Source of the DNA: Chitinophaga terrae (ex Kim and Jung 2007)
GTDB taxonomy: Bacteria > Bacteroidota > Bacteroidia > Chitinophagales > Chitinophagaceae
NCBI RefSeq assembly: GCF_900107795.1
Contig: NZ_FNRL01000031.1
Span: forward strand, 1-64,000
Reading direction: 5' to 3'
DNA: 64,000 bases
Made by a program: the position numbers and the translations under genes. The notes beneath the pieces were generated by a model that was given only the letters and a program-made list of their open reading frames with translations, was not told where the DNA came from and ran no database searches. Below, piece by piece: positions 1 to 7,560 of the stretch (positions within the stretch are counted from its first letter, which is position 1; each line of letters opens with the position of its first letter).

Positions 1-247
1 CATCGAATTTTTATATATCCAGCCCGGAAAGCCCACGCAGAACGGTTTCGTGGAAAGATTGAACGGTACTTACCGTGATAATGTGTTGGACTGCTACCTG
101 TTTGACACATTGGACGAAGTGAGGGAAGTTACCTGGCAATGGATGGATGATTATAACAATCACAGGCCACATGACAGTCTTGGAAATATGCCACCAACAG
201 AATATGCTGCTCTATCCAATTTTGAAAGCGATAAACAGGCGTGTTAG
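1..247 (+). CDS. IS3-family transposase (OrfB), C-terminal fragment
   Basis: The reading frame is already open at base 2 and runs to a TAG at 245-247, so only the last ~81 codons are inside the window. The visible part is the end of an rve/DDE integrase core: a P-G-K-P-x-Q-N-G-F-V-E-R-x-N motif, where the E is the third acidic residue of the DDE triad, followed by Y-N-x-x-R-P-H-x-S-L-G and a P-P-x-E-Y tail. This arrangement is characteristic of IS3-type OrfB proteins. The GTG at 50 is internal, not a start. The left end and OrfA are outside the window, so completeness of the element cannot be judged. Confidence 0.93.
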   Translation, partial: IEFLYIQPGKPTQNGFVERLNGTYRDNVLDCYLFDTLDEVREVTWQWMDDYNNHRPHDSLGNMPPTEYAALSNFESDKQAC

Positions 248-358
248 GGTATTTAGGTTTAGGTTAATTTGAAGAGAATTTTGTAAAATTACACAGTCTT
301 AATTTCGGGAAGCCGACATGTTCTGTTTGTATTAGGCAGTTGCTTTGGCTATGCACAA
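248..358 (+). other. IS right-end region joined to a remnant of a secretion signal
   Basis: This stretch should contain the right terminal repeat of the IS, but without the left end I cannot place it. The hydrolase frame downstream is open back to 287 with no ATG or GTG. Its last codons before the ATG at 359 read L-F-V-L-G-S-C-F-G-Y-A-Q, which looks like the hydrophobic core and cleavage site of a Bacteroidota signal peptide. I infer that the IS landed within the signal-peptide codons, with the breakpoint probably between about 305 and 325. Confidence 0.5.
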
Positions 359-1030
359 ATGCCAAAGGATTCAGCTACTGGAAATAAAAGAACGGTATAC
401 CTGTTCAGCGGCCTGGGCGCCGATTCAAGCGTTTTTAACAACCTGGAACTTCCCGGTTATAATAAAGTATATATCAAATGGATCCCTGCAGAGCATAACG
501 AATCATTAACTTCTTACGCAGGGAGGATCAAAAACCAGATCACTGCACCTAATCCTTATTTCATCGGGCTTTCTTTTGGCGGCATAGTAGCCGTAGAAGT
601 ATCAAAACAGGTGAGGGTAGATAAAATGGCGTTGATCTCTACAGCCAAAACCAGGGATGACCTGAACCGGATACAGTGCTTTTTCATGAAACTGGGTTTG
701 TATAAGATCATTCCGGGCTCCTTGCTGCGGCATTCCAATTTTCTTACCTATAGTTATTTCGGGGTAAAATCGCCTATGGATAAACAAGCTTTGTCGAAAC
801 TCTTAAGAGGCACCGATATTACTTTTTTCCGTTGGGCATTGAGAGCAATTGCCTTTTGGGACAACAGGGAAGCGCCTGAAAGGGTTATCCAGATCCACGG
901 AACGGCCGACAGGGTCATTCCCTGCTGGCTGGTGCATCCCGATTACAAGATCAAAGGCGGCGGGCATCTGATGGTCTATAACAAAGCAGATACCATCAAT
1001 CAGATCATCAATAATTATTTTAACAATTAG
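359..1030 (+). CDS. alpha/beta hydrolase, probably 5'-truncated by an IS
   Basis: This is a 223-residue alpha/beta-hydrolase fold protein; substrate unknown. Visible catalytic triad: nucleophile Ser72 in G-L-S-F-G-G, Asp184 in G-T-A-D-R-V-I-P and His203 in G-G-G-H-L. An oxyanion-type turn F-S-G-L-G-A-D lies near residue 17. The ATG at 359 is the only ATG near the N-terminus, but the frame continues upstream into a signal-peptide-like segment without a start codon, so the original protein was probably exported and this copy may be cytoplasmic or silent. Its stop shares the four bases TTAG with the stop of the convergent VOC gene. Confidence 0.8.
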   Translation: MPKDSATGNKRTVYLFSGLGADSSVFNNLELPGYNKVYIKWIPAEHNESLTSYAGRIKNQITAPNPYFIGLSFGGIVAVEVSKQVRVDKMALISTAKTRDDLNRIQCFFMKLGLYKIIPGSLLRHSNFLTYSYFGVKSPMDKQALSKLLRGTDITFFRWALRAIAFWDNREAPERVIQIHGTADRVIPCWLVHPDYKIKGGGHLMVYNKADTINQIINNYFNN

Positions 1031-1536
1031 CCGTTGGCCCGTTGCATTTGTTTGATCGCCGCCCATCCTTCGGGTGTTATACCCATAATCTCTGTAGCAA
1101 CACCTAAGGTGCGATATGTGTCAAAAAAAGCCATCCTGGCAATTGGGTGATCTACTTCACTGATAACAGTGTATCCCTGCTTATGTATCTCTTCGGTGAT
1201 CTTATCAAAGCCACTGATGGGCAACCGGAAAGCAAGATGTTGAGTCCCGCCGGCAGGATATTTAGCCAGGTAATCATGAAACATGCTCTGGCCCGTAAGT
1301 GGTTGTATTAGCTCAATAAAAGTGCCGCCATTGTAGGTTTGGGTTGCCAGCCAGTCGGCTTCCACTACTTTTCCCATGTAACTCATTTTCAGGTCCTGGG
1401 CCCGTATGTACTCTGGTTCCGGAAACCCGATGCCAAGCGTTTGCGACAGGAACCGTACCGTTGTATGAATATCCGGAACTACCCAGCCGATTTGAGCAAA
1501 TTCAAGGCCTGCAAGCGTACTGTTAATATTACTCAT
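1027..1536 (-). CDS. VOC-superfamily (glyoxalase-like) protein
   Basis: A 169-residue protein with two beta-alpha-beta-beta-beta units of the vicinal oxygen chelate fold. Putative metal ligands fall in the expected places: Gln15 (F-A-Q-I-G-W-V-V-P-D-I), Glu75 (F-I-E-L-I-Q-P), His100 (G-T-Q-H-L-A-F-R) and Glu149 (A-T-E-I-M-G). The order and spacing resemble methylmalonyl-CoA epimerase-type and related lyases or isomerases. The reaction cannot be named from the sequence. It is convergent with the hydrolase and upstream of the small DUF4342 gene on the other side. Confidence 0.8.
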   Translation of the reverse strand: MSNINSTLAGLEFAQIGWVVPDIHTTVRFLSQTLGIGFPEPEYIRAQDLKMSYMGKVVEADWLATQTYNGGTFIELIQPLTGQSMFHDYLAKYPAGGTQHLAFRLPISGFDKITEEIHKQGYTVISEVDHPIARMAFFDTYRTLGVATEIMGITPEGWAAIKQMQRANG

Positions 1537-1567
1537 AGTCAGTAAGTGAGTGGTAATACGTGAAAGA

Positions 1568-1831
1568 CTACACGCTCTCTTTTCCTTCCTTCGTTTCTTC
1601 TCTTTCTACAGTTATACTGCATTCTCCCACCAGCGCAGCAACCGCTCCAACCGCAGCCAGCACCGGGGCAAGTACTATACCAACCACTCCAAAGGTCAGC
1701 GGAAAGCTCATGATCTCTTTACCGTCTTTATGTGCGATGGTAATCTTCCTGATATTACCTTCTGCAATAAGTTCTTTTATTTTCTTTACCAGGTTTTCTC
1801 CGTGGAGAATAAATGTTTCTTTTGTAGTCAT
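1568..1831 (-). CDS. DUF4342-type small membrane-associated protein
   Basis: An 87-residue protein. The first ~43 residues form a charged helix-strand segment (E-N-L-V-K-K-I-K-E-L-I-A-E-G-N). They are followed by a hydrophobic Gly/Ala/Val-rich segment at about 44-68 and a short charged tail. This layout (amphipathic start, P-L-T-x-G-V-V-G hydrophobic hairpin) fits the DUF4342 family, whose function is unknown. It reads in the same direction as the amine oxidase 60 bases upstream and could be cotranscribed with it. Confidence 0.7.
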   Translation of the reverse strand: MTTKETFILHGENLVKKIKELIAEGNIRKITIAHKDGKEIMSFPLTFGVVGIVLAPVLAAVGAVAALVGECSITVEREETKEGKESV

Positions 1832-1891
1832 GGCGTCTTTTGTTTAAAAGTAGAGGTAATGAAGATAATGAAAATTGTCATCTCCTCATTT

Positions 1892-3193
1892 TTATACTGC
1901 ATATTTCAGCAACGTTTCTGCGGTATTTTTTCCGCTGATCAGCGCCGCTTCCACGGTGCCCATGGTAGGGCCGCTATAGAGGTATTCTCCTGCAAAATAG
2001 AGCGTACCCTCCACCGGTTGGTTCAGCAATTTCCGGGCTTTGGTACTTCCCACTTTATCGTAGGCATAGGACCCCCTGGTATAGGGGTCAGTGATCCAAT
2101 TGGCAACCTGCGATGCTGCCAGTTTGCTTCCCAGGGCTTCTGAACTGGTATTGAAAACATGGCTTAAGGTTTCCAGGGCCAGTTGTACCAGGGCAGCTGA
2201 CGACAGGTCTTTCTGCCGGTATGCCGGCGGACCGCCCAGCCAGCCTGTAAGCAGGTGAGGATGGGAGTCGGGCGTTGTCCAGAAGGTAGGGATTGACTGG
2301 CCTGCCAGCAACATCATTTTAGTGGCAGATAGGTCGCCGGCTTGCCTGATCGCCTCGTGCTTTTCCCAGAACGCATCATCAAATTTCAATAATAGCTTTA
2401 TTACAGATCCGAAGCCTATATTTCTCACTGCTTCCATATGGCTGTCGATGACCGGGTGAAATGCAATGGCGTCATCCGCCTGCAGCACTCCAAGCGGTAA
2501 GGCAATCACCACCTTGCCCGTCTTGTAAACATCGTTGCCTGCAGTTGTTACCTGCACGTTATTCTCTCTCCAATGGATTCCTCTTACCGGTGTGTTCAGT
2601 ACTATCTCGCTGCCATTATCCAGGCAGACTTTTGCCAAATAGTTCATCAGGGCGCTATAGCCGCCGGCTACACGATGCTGCGCGTCCTCATCTTCATTAT
2701 TCCATTCTTCCCGCAGGGCAAATGTACTTACATCCAAAAGGTCGGCGGTATCGTAGCCATTCACGTAGTTGGCAAGCTGCAAACGCATAGGGGCATATTT
2801 TTCTTCCGCGAAATTTTGAAGAATGAAATCATGCAGCGTCATATCCTCCTGCAGCTGGTTCACCTTTTCCATAAACTCGTCCCATCCTTCTACCAACTCC
2901 TCGCTTTCTTCAAACTTTCCATTTGCATGCCTCAACATTTCAAAACTAATGCTGTTGCTCTTAATACCGGCTTCCTTCAACAATCCCAGGGTTACAGGTA
3001 AGTTCCCATGAATGAATTCTGCTCCCAGCTCTATACCCGAAAAATGGTGCGCATCGCCGAATGTATGGACACGGCCACCAATGCGGTCGCGGGCTTCCAG
3101 TATGGTTACTTTTTTACCTGCTTTCACAAGGGTGTAGGCAGTCATGAGTCCTGCTGCTCCGGCTCCGATTATAAGAATATCTGTCTGTTTCAT
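1892..3193 (-). CDS. flavin monoamine oxidase family protein
   Basis: A 433-residue FAD-dependent amine oxidase. The N-terminus carries the Rossmann dinucleotide motif I-I-G-A-G-A-A-G-L (about residues 8-16), then E-A-R-D-R-I-G-G-R-V, which binds the FAD ribose/pyrophosphate. The C-terminal FAD motif L-Y-F-A-G-E-Y with G-T-V-E-A-A-L-x-S-G lies near residues 399-422. Length and motif order are normal for the family. There is no signal peptide, so it is probably cytoplasmic. Family members oxidise amines to imines and H2O2; the substrate here is unknown. Confidence 0.92.
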   Translation of the reverse strand: MKQTDILIIGAGAAGLMTAYTLVKAGKKVTILEARDRIGGRVHTFGDAHHFSGIELGAEFIHGNLPVTLGLLKEAGIKSNSISFEMLRHANGKFEESEELVEGWDEFMEKVNQLQEDMTLHDFILQNFAEEKYAPMRLQLANYVNGYDTADLLDVSTFALREEWNNEDEDAQHRVAGGYSALMNYLAKVCLDNGSEIVLNTPVRGIHWRENNVQVTTAGNDVYKTGKVVIALPLGVLQADDAIAFHPVIDSHMEAVRNIGFGSVIKLLLKFDDAFWEKHEAIRQAGDLSATKMMLLAGQSIPTFWTTPDSHPHLLTGWLGGPPAYRQKDLSSAALVQLALETLSHVFNTSSEALGSKLAASQVANWITDPYTRGSYAYDKVGSTKARKLLNQPVEGTLYFAGEYLYSGPTMGTVEAALISGKNTAETLLKYAV

Positions 3194-3355
3194 CTTTCTT
3201 TATTGCTGTACACAAGTTAGTATTTTGTTGAATTCAAATCCTCCGGCTTCAATAATCATTTTTGTAAAAACTGCGATGAGACAGGTTTATTATTTATCTT
3301 TAAGAAACATGTACGAGGTGTTTGATTGTTTTGTATACATCCGATTTTAGCCTTT

Positions 3356-3730
3356 ATGCCAGATACCTATAATATTGTTTGGAATGGAAATGCTGTTGGT
3401 GAAATTGAACTAATGTCCAGGGATATGTGGTACCTGGAAGGGAAATATATATTGTCTGGTACTGAAATCTCTACCGAATTTGAAAAAAGGCTCCGGGATG
3501 GAGATATGAAAGCATTTCAGCAAGATCCGGAAACGAATTCATTGAAGGTCATTTTACACAATACGGAAAATGCTGATCTGGTGCTTTATTGTCTTGCAAT
3601 TTATATTGATGATAATGTGATAAATCTCAGGCAGCTTGCGTCGTCTGAGGCCATAGACAAGTTTTTCCACAAACCAAAATATCCACGCATCCTTTCATTC
3701 ATTTTATCTATTTTTAACCCCAAACTATAA
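3356..3730 (+). CDS. small hypothetical protein, paralog 1 of a tandem pair
   Basis: I do not recognise the family. The ATG at 3356 gives 124 residues starting M-P-D-T, matching the start of the next gene; an ATG at 3326 would add ten residues absent from the paralog. Shared landmarks are W-N-G-N-x-x-G-E near residue 10, D-M-W-Y-x-x-G-K near 27, then E-F-E-x-x-L-R, D-P-x-x-N-S-x-K-V-x-L-H, Y-C-L-A and I-x-L-R. This copy has an extra basic, hydrophobic tail ending L-S-F-I-L-S-I-F-N-P-K-L. No signal peptide or membrane segment is evident. Confidence 0.72.
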   Translation: MPDTYNIVWNGNAVGEIELMSRDMWYLEGKYILSGTEISTEFEKRLRDGDMKAFQQDPETNSLKVILHNTENADLVLYCLAIYIDDNVINLRQLASSEAIDKFFHKPKYPRILSFILSIFNPKL

Positions 3731-3739
3731 CATAATTTT

Positions 3740-4063
3740 ATGCCGGATACCTTTACTATAACCTGGAACGGGAACCCGATCGGTGAACTCACAGATGTGG
3801 CCAATGACATGTGGTATATAACCGGAAAATGGAAATCGTCTGACACCCCGGCAGCCAGGGAATTTGAAACCCTGCTCCGTAATTTTGATAGTAAAACGCT
3901 CGAAGTCGATCCTGTTGCCAATTCAATAAAAGTAGTGCTGCATAGCAATCAGTACGCCGACTCCAGGCTTTACTGCCTGGCAATGTCTTTAAACGAAAAT
4001 GAAATTGATCTGCGAATGGTAGTGGGAGACGAAGACCTGGATAGATTTTTCCCGAACCGATAA
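3740..4063 (+). CDS. small hypothetical protein, paralog 2 of a tandem pair
   Basis: A 107-residue protein starting 9 bases after paralog 1 and clearly homologous along its whole length (M-P-D-T-F-T-I-T-W-N-G-N-P-I-G-E-L, D-M-W-Y-I-T-G-K-W, V-V-L-H, Y-C-L-A-M, I-D-L-R). The pair looks like a tandem duplication followed by divergence and is almost certainly cotranscribed. It is acidic and apparently cytoplasmic. No function can be assigned. A strong hairpin terminator follows at 4092-4129. Confidence 0.75.
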   Translation: MPDTFTITWNGNPIGELTDVANDMWYITGKWKSSDTPAAREFETLLRNFDSKTLEVDPVANSIKVVLHSNQYADSRLYCLAMSLNENEIDLRMVVGDEDLDRFFPNR

Positions 4064-4091
4064 GAACGATCCGTTGGTATTTAAAATACGC

Positions 4092-4135
4092 CAAGCGGTT
4101 GCCTCACCTGGTATCGAGGCAACCGCTTGTTTATT
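4092..4135. terminator. bidirectional intrinsic terminator
   Basis: A perfect 14-bp stem (4092-4105 with 4116-4129, CAAGCGGTTGCCTC and its complement) with a 10-base loop is followed by TTTATTT on the plus strand. It separates the convergent paralog pair and the DUF296 gene and probably serves both. Confidence 0.88.
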
Positions 4136-4188
4136 TAAAAGCAGCTTCAGGCCGGCGCCTCCGTGGAACGTTGCCTGTTTACATCTGC

Positions 4189-4701
4189 CTATTGCTCAAA
4201 ATCATAAAAGTTCAGTCCCACATTTTCATTCTTCACTTTAACAACCCTGCTGTTCAATGGATAAATGAAAAATTCGCCGGCGCCCCTCACATGTGCATCC
4301 TGCAAGTGTCCCGCCAGCGCTGTGTAATCGCTTTTGCCTAATGTGGCATGCAGGTGCAGCATAGGTTTCCCCTCTACTTCAGAAATATTTCCTGAAAGAT
4401 TACTTACCTCCATCTGCTCGTTGAACGTTTTGTCGACATACTTCTTTGTATCAGGGTTGAAGAAACGCAAGGTCGCTTCGTTCACCGCTCCGATACCGGT
4501 AATTTGCCCCGCACGTATTTGCTGGCTTGTTACGAAATCTGTCAGCGCATTTACGATACTCGATTTGTCAGCGACGCTTACAATATAAGCGTTGTCTACC
4601 TTCCGGGCCGTCCAGCCTTTGCCTTTTAATATCGTTTGTGCGGTGGTATTCATAGCAATAATATTTAGCAATGTGATAAAAATGAAAGCAGTCTTCTTCA
4701 T
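4189..4701 (-). CDS. secreted DUF296 (PPC/PCC-domain) protein
   Basis: The ATG at 4701 gives 170 residues beginning with a clear signal peptide (M-K-K-T-A-F-I-F-I-T-L-L-N ... T-T-A-Q, about 22 residues). The upstream extension of the open frame overlaps the neighbouring gene and is not protein-like. The mature part is one DUF296/PPC domain: G-Q-I-T-G-I-G-A-V, then L-H-L-H-A-T-L-G and A-G-H-L-x-x-A-x-V-x-G-A-G-E. The family is named after plant AT-hook proteins, but the bacterial single-domain members have no established function. Export argues against a role in DNA binding. Confidence 0.82.
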   Translation of the reverse strand: MKKTAFIFITLLNIIAMNTTAQTILKGKGWTARKVDNAYIVSVADKSSIVNALTDFVTSQQIRAGQITGIGAVNEATLRFFNPDTKKYVDKTFNEQMEVSNLSGNISEVEGKPMLHLHATLGKSDYTALAGHLQDAHVRGAGEFFIYPLNSRVVKVKNENVGLNFYDFEQ

Positions 4702-4774
4702 AGAACATCTGTTTAAAAAGACACCGGCATCAAAAGTTCTGCCATAAGATTGCTTTACATGTACCAACCAGCTG

Positions 4775-6151
4775 TTATATAGCTTGCAGCAACAGTACCC
4801 AGTCATTTTCCACCCCGAGGGCAGGAGGGGTGAAGGCATGTATCTCCCGGCCGCTAACCGCTTGAGTTGCCTGTTTCTTGCCGGTACGGGGATCAAACCA
4901 GGTGGCGTTCACCGTTTTCCCTTTCAGAAAATTCAGATCGATCTTTATTTCCGTTCCCACAGGCAAATATACCATTGCTATTTTCCCATCGGCGCTCTGG
5001 CAGGCCTGCTGGTAGGTCCCCTTTTCGCCGTTCGCAGATGCGATGAGTTTATTGTTGGGTTGCTGATTGGCAGAAGGATATTCCTGCATTAGTCGACAAA
5101 GATAACCGGCCTGGAAAGCGCCGGGCCTGTCCATCGCATTTTTCCATCCCCTGTCGGGGTAGTTGATGGCTTCCTGTTTATCGCCCATAAATTGCCAGAT
5201 GGCATGGTGACCGTAGGTAACGCCACAGGCGCCGGCGAAAACAGAACGGTACAATTGTTTGCGCACATCGTAGGCCCGGAAATAGCCATTGTCGGGATTC
5301 CATTTTGGCCAGGGACTGACAGGATGGTCTTCATAATTGGGTTCTGCATCCAGGGTGGGTTTAGGCGGACTCAAACCCCGGTCCTTCGTTACAAAATCCC
5401 AGCAGGCTACGTCGTGCCCGTTTCCATGCCCGCTCTGAAAGGTATTGACGTTCAGCCAGGGTTCATTATGCAACCACTGCGACGATGAACTTCCTCCTGA
5501 AGGATGGTAGGCGATCAGGCATTTATTGCCGGTAGCCGATTTAATACCGGCGGCCATGGCCCGCCAAACAGGCCTCCAGTCCTCGTTCTCCCTGGCTGCG
5601 GGCCTGTCGCCTCCCAGGATCCAAATGATGTTGGTATTGTTCTTATACCGGCTGCCTATCCATTTGCCGTAAGCGTATGCTTTGGCGCTGTCAAAGACCA
5701 CGGGCCCTGTGCCCCATAACTGAGTCACTTTGTCGCCCCAGGTAGGTAGCAGGCCGATGTAAAGATTGCGCTGCATGGCCCAGGCAATAGTACTATCGAT
5801 CAGCGAAAAGTAAGCGTTGTTGGGTTTCGCCGGGTCCTGGTTATCGAATGGTGTCTGACCGTAAACATTCGGTGTACGCAATCCGTCCATTTCCGCAAGC
5901 GCTACCGCCTGGATCACTGTAAATCCTTTAGCGGCGCGATTGTCGAGATATGATTTGATCTCTTCCCTGCTTAACCTGTGAAACAGCTCCCAGCCTGTAT
6001 CCCCCAACCAGAAGAAAGGGGCGCCGTCTGCATGTTCAAGAAAATGTCCGTCGGCGCTGACATGCAGGCGGTCTGCCATATGTTTTTGCTGCGCCATACC
6101 GCTTAATATCCATAGCAGGAGTACCGGTAATGTGAAAAAGCGTTTATCCAT
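4775..6151 (-). CDS. GH140-like glycoside hydrolase (DUF4038 + C-terminal DUF domain)
   Basis: A 458-residue exported enzyme. The signal peptide covers about 1-21 (ending G-M-A-Q). A DUF4038/apiosidase-like TIM barrel covers about 28-355: F-F-W-L-G-D-T-G-W-E near 46, I-I-W-I-L-G-G-D-R-P with Asp182, and L-D-A-E-P-N-Y-E-D with Glu270, the likely acid/base and nucleophile. Residues about 365-458 match the small beta domain (annotated as collagen-binding-like) that usually follows DUF4038. Characterised GH140 enzymes release apiose in rhamnogalacturonan II breakdown; that specificity is inference here. No SusCD pair is adjacent. Confidence 0.85.
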   Translation of the reverse strand: MDKRFFTLPVLLLWILSGMAQQKHMADRLHVSADGHFLEHADGAPFFWLGDTGWELFHRLSREEIKSYLDNRAAKGFTVIQAVALAEMDGLRTPNVYGQTPFDNQDPAKPNNAYFSLIDSTIAWAMQRNLYIGLLPTWGDKVTQLWGTGPVVFDSAKAYAYGKWIGSRYKNNTNIIWILGGDRPAARENEDWRPVWRAMAAGIKSATGNKCLIAYHPSGGSSSSQWLHNEPWLNVNTFQSGHGNGHDVACWDFVTKDRGLSPPKPTLDAEPNYEDHPVSPWPKWNPDNGYFRAYDVRKQLYRSVFAGACGVTYGHHAIWQFMGDKQEAINYPDRGWKNAMDRPGAFQAGYLCRLMQEYPSANQQPNNKLIASANGEKGTYQQACQSADGKIAMVYLPVGTEIKIDLNFLKGKTVNATWFDPRTGKKQATQAVSGREIHAFTPPALGVENDWVLLLQAI

Positions 6152-6225
6152 AACGTTTAAGGGCTCTTCAAAAGATAGGGATATTTTTTTGAGAGAGCAA
6201 ATGCGCCGGAAAGGGGAATCGTTGG

Positions 6226-6633
6226 CTAAACGAGTTTTTCCGGATTATCCAATGTGTAACAATGTTCCCACTGGCTCATGCCGATTTTGGGATAGTAATG
6301 GATTGCTTTTGGAGCGGCCAGCAAGATCAGCCTCGCATCCGGCGATTCGATTTTTGTTCTTCTTATCAATTCTCTTCCTATTCCCTGCTTTTGATAGGCT
6401 TCATCAACTGCGAGATCAGACAAATAAGTGCAGAAAGCAAAGTCGCTCAGTGACCTGGCTACGCCAACTAATTGGCCATTGTCCCTTGCCGTGATGATAA
6501 GGTTGGCATGTTGCAACATTTTGTTGATGCGGGAAGGATTATCAATTGGTCTGCGTTCGCCGAGGGTTGACCTGATCAGCAGGTCGGTGAATGCTGCAGC
6601 ATCCAGTTGTTGTTCTATCTGGTAGGTGATCAT
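6226..6633 (-). CDS. GNAT family N-acetyltransferase
   Basis: The ATG at 6633 gives 135 residues; a further upstream start would add nine poorly conserved residues. The acetyl-CoA-binding motif is clear: L-S-D-L-A-V-D-E-A-Y-Q-K-Q-G-I-G-R-E-L, followed by a beta-bulge strand L-I-L-L-A-A-P-K and Y-Y-P-K-I-G-M. It is a single-domain cytoplasmic acetyltransferase. The acceptor cannot be predicted. Confidence 0.87.
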   Translation of the reverse strand: MITYQIEQQLDAAAFTDLLIRSTLGERRPIDNPSRINKMLQHANLIITARDNGQLVGVARSLSDFAFCTYLSDLAVDEAYQKQGIGRELIRRTKIESPDARLILLAAPKAIHYYPKIGMSQWEHCYTLDNPEKLV

Positions 6634-6753
6634 TGTTGAAATTTGAAACAAATGTACCAAGGAGTTGGATCATCCGGGTAGTCCATTTTTGATAAAAACC
6701 GGTGGTCCAATTGTTGGCGTTGTTCACACCTCTTCTGAAGAAATAGGGCACAC

Positions 6754-7473
6754 TTATATCTCCAATTGTTCCCCTATCAGCTTAATCATCTTCTTATCCA
6801 TTCTATCCATCTTCCAGCCACTTTTCATGTGCTTGATGATCCCCATATTCTCATCATTCAGCGTGATTTCAAATTCCGAGCAGGTACCGTCTTCCCCGCA
6901 GGTTGCCAGTACAGGCAGCGCTTCTCCCTTATAATGCACATCCTGGTAATCAAATTCGAAAGTGATGGGTTCAATCTGCAACTGGTTAATGATCTCGTTT
7001 AAAAACTGTATCAGGTGTTTACGTTGCGTAGCAGCGCTGATATTCCATTTCTCTTTCCCTGCCCGTTTATGCGCCAGCTTGAATTTCAGGCCCGACATTT
7101 CGGTGGTGTAGTCATCTGCATTCAGCTTCACCACTTTCTGGTTGGCCAATATATACCATTGGTAGCCTGTTCCTACTTTGGCGCCGGAATTTTCCGGGGC
7201 ATGTCCTTTACGGCGCTTGGTCACTGCGTAGGAAATTTCCCACAGGTCAGGCGTGATCTTGGTTTCTTTCCAGTCGCCGGCGTCATATTGCCAATGGTGG
7301 CTGCGCCCAACCTGCATGCCTGTATACTCTTTCCCTTCAAAACTTTTAAATTTATTGTAGCCTTTGGCTAAATCTTTGACCACCACTTTGGGTGCTGATT
7401 TTTTGGCTACAGGCTTTTTAGCAGTTGTTGTCTTTTTGGTTTTAGGCGCCGGAGCCTTGACTTGAGTTGCCAT
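6754..7473 (-). CDS. hypothetical protein with a Lys/Ala/Pro-rich N-terminal tail
   Basis: The ATG at 7473 (M-A-T-Q-V-K-A-P) gives 239 residues; the frame stays open upstream but crosses the divergent promoter region. Residues 1-30 are a Lys-, Thr-, Ala- and Pro-rich low-complexity tail like histone H1 or HU-extension tails. The folded remainder is mixed alpha/beta, with H-H-W-Q-Y-D-A-G-D-W near 60 and a C-A-E-type Cys pair in T-C-G-E-D-G-T-C-S. I do not recognise the domain. The tail could bind nucleic acid, which is only inference. It is divergent from the MgtC-type gene. Confidence 0.75.
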   Translation of the reverse strand: MATQVKAPAPKTKKTTTAKKPVAKKSAPKVVVKDLAKGYNKFKSFEGKEYTGMQVGRSHHWQYDAGDWKETKITPDLWEISYAVTKRRKGHAPENSGAKVGTGYQWYILANQKVVKLNADDYTTEMSGLKFKLAHKRAGKEKWNISAATQRKHLIQFLNEIINQLQIEPITFEFDYQDVHYKGEALPVLATCGEDGTCSEFEITLNDENMGIIKHMKSGWKMDRMDKKMIKLIGEQLEI

Positions 7474-7560
7474 AACAATGATTTTCAGGTTTGTGATATG
7501 CGCTAAAACGGAGCGCGACAAAATGCGGGCCACTATCGTATTGGATCTATATTTAGTGAG

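Noticed and set aside
1550-2143. A 197-codon plus-strand frame overlapping DUF4342 and amine oxidase genes
   Set aside because: It is antisense to two genes with recognisable domains and has an unnatural residue composition rich in Phe, Cys and Ser.
2461-3011. Several plus-strand open frames opposite the amine oxidase
   Set aside because: They are antisense shadows of a well-supported FAD enzyme and carry no motifs.
4189-4701. Calling the DUF296 protein a transcription factor from its AT-hook-type family name
   Set aside because: The signal peptide argues for export and no AT-hook motif is present.
4189-4896. Longer 235-residue version of the DUF296 protein
   Set aside because: The extension overlaps the glycosidase gene and would bury a clear signal peptide inside the protein.
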